Positions 5,493 through 5,659 of a stretch of 5,659 bases of DNA are shown here, in pieces. The first letter of the stretch is position 1, and each line of letters begins with the position of its first letter. The position numbers and the translations under genes were made by a program. Origin of the DNA: Sulfidibacterium sp964473395. Its GTDB lineage: Bacteria; Bacteroidota; Bacteroidia; Bacteroidales; F082. Below the pieces are notes generated by a model. It saw nothing but the letters and a program-made list of their open reading frames with translations, was not told the DNA's origin and ran no database searches. Location: contig CAYYOW010000120.1 of NCBI GenBank assembly GCA_964473395.1, forward strand, positions 1 through 5,659, written 5' to 3'.

Positions 5493-5659
5493 TTATTCTC
5501 CGGATACAATCTCCTCAATCACATGCGGGAAATATTTGTATTCAAGCTGATGAATTTTTTCTGCAAGGCTTTCCGGTGTTTCGGTTTCCTGAACTACTGT
5601 TTCAGCCTGAAAGATAATTTTTCCCTCGTCGTAATTCTCATTTACAAAATGAATGGTAA
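5493..5659 (-). CDS. purN: Phosphoribosylglycinamide formyltransferase, C-terminal part (5' end outside window)
   Basis: PurN transfers a formyl group from 10-formyltetrahydrofolate to glycinamide ribonucleotide, the third step of de novo purine synthesis. The minus-strand frame is open to the right edge and ends at TAA (5495-5493), giving 54 residues of a protein usually about 190 long. The fragment begins TIHFVNENYDEGKIIFQAE, the conserved PurN block. D10 of the fragment, in NYDEG, corresponds to the catalytic Asp (D144 in E. coli). The following TPESLAEKIHQLEYKYFPHVIEEI matches the family's final helix region with its H-x-x-E and Y/F-P elements. The N10-formyl-THF site and the catalytic Asn/His lie outside the window. 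An intrinsic terminator follows, so the dehydrogenase gene beyond it is probably a separate unit. Confidence 0.93.
   Translation of the reverse strand, partial: TIHFVNENYDEGKIIFQAETVVQETETPESLAEKIHQLEYKYFPHVIEEIVSGE

Noticed and set aside
1..5659. Mobile element, prophage, defence island or CRISPR array
   Set aside because: There are no transposase or integrase motifs, no long terminal repeats, no regularly spaced repeats and no defence-family domains. Known genes account for almost all of the sequence.

Overview
The window looks like a chromosomal segment from a member of the Bacteroidota. Four things point there: a RuvC C-terminus, a long TopA with GR(Y/F/W)G repeats in place of zinc fingers, an arginase-fold protein of a type I recall mainly from this phylum, and gene starts with no Shine-Dalgarno sequence. 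The likely promoters carry the phylum-type TAnnTTTG -7 element instead. Base composition and codon use look similar throughout, and I see no transposase, integrase, tRNA or CRISPR array.

Layout from left to right: the C-terminal 146 residues of ruvC on the + strand (cut by the left edge) run convergently into four minus-strand genes. Read in their own direction (right to left), these are the C-terminal 54 residues of purN (cut by the right edge), an intrinsic terminator, a Gfo/Idh/MocA dehydrogenase of the WlbA/WbpB type, a 317-bp gap holding the topA promoter region, topA, a 101-bp gap, and a 391-residue arginase/formimidoylglutamase-fold protein. The last gene ends 13 bp from the end of ruvC.

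Functionally this is mostly housekeeping: Holliday-junction resolution (RuvC), DNA relaxation (TopA) and purine synthesis (PurN). WlbA belongs to a surface-sugar pathway that makes diacetamido-uronic acid nucleotides, yet it sits here without its usual pathway partners. The arginase-fold protein has lost three of the six classical Mn ligands and carries a C-terminal extension with two DRWW motifs. It is the most interesting item, because the usual label 'formimidoylglutamase' is not supported by its active-site residues.

I found no convincing evidence of a novel multi-gene system. The findings are one likely pseudoenzyme or repurposed enzyme, one solitary sugar gene, and several small regulatory or structural DNA signals.
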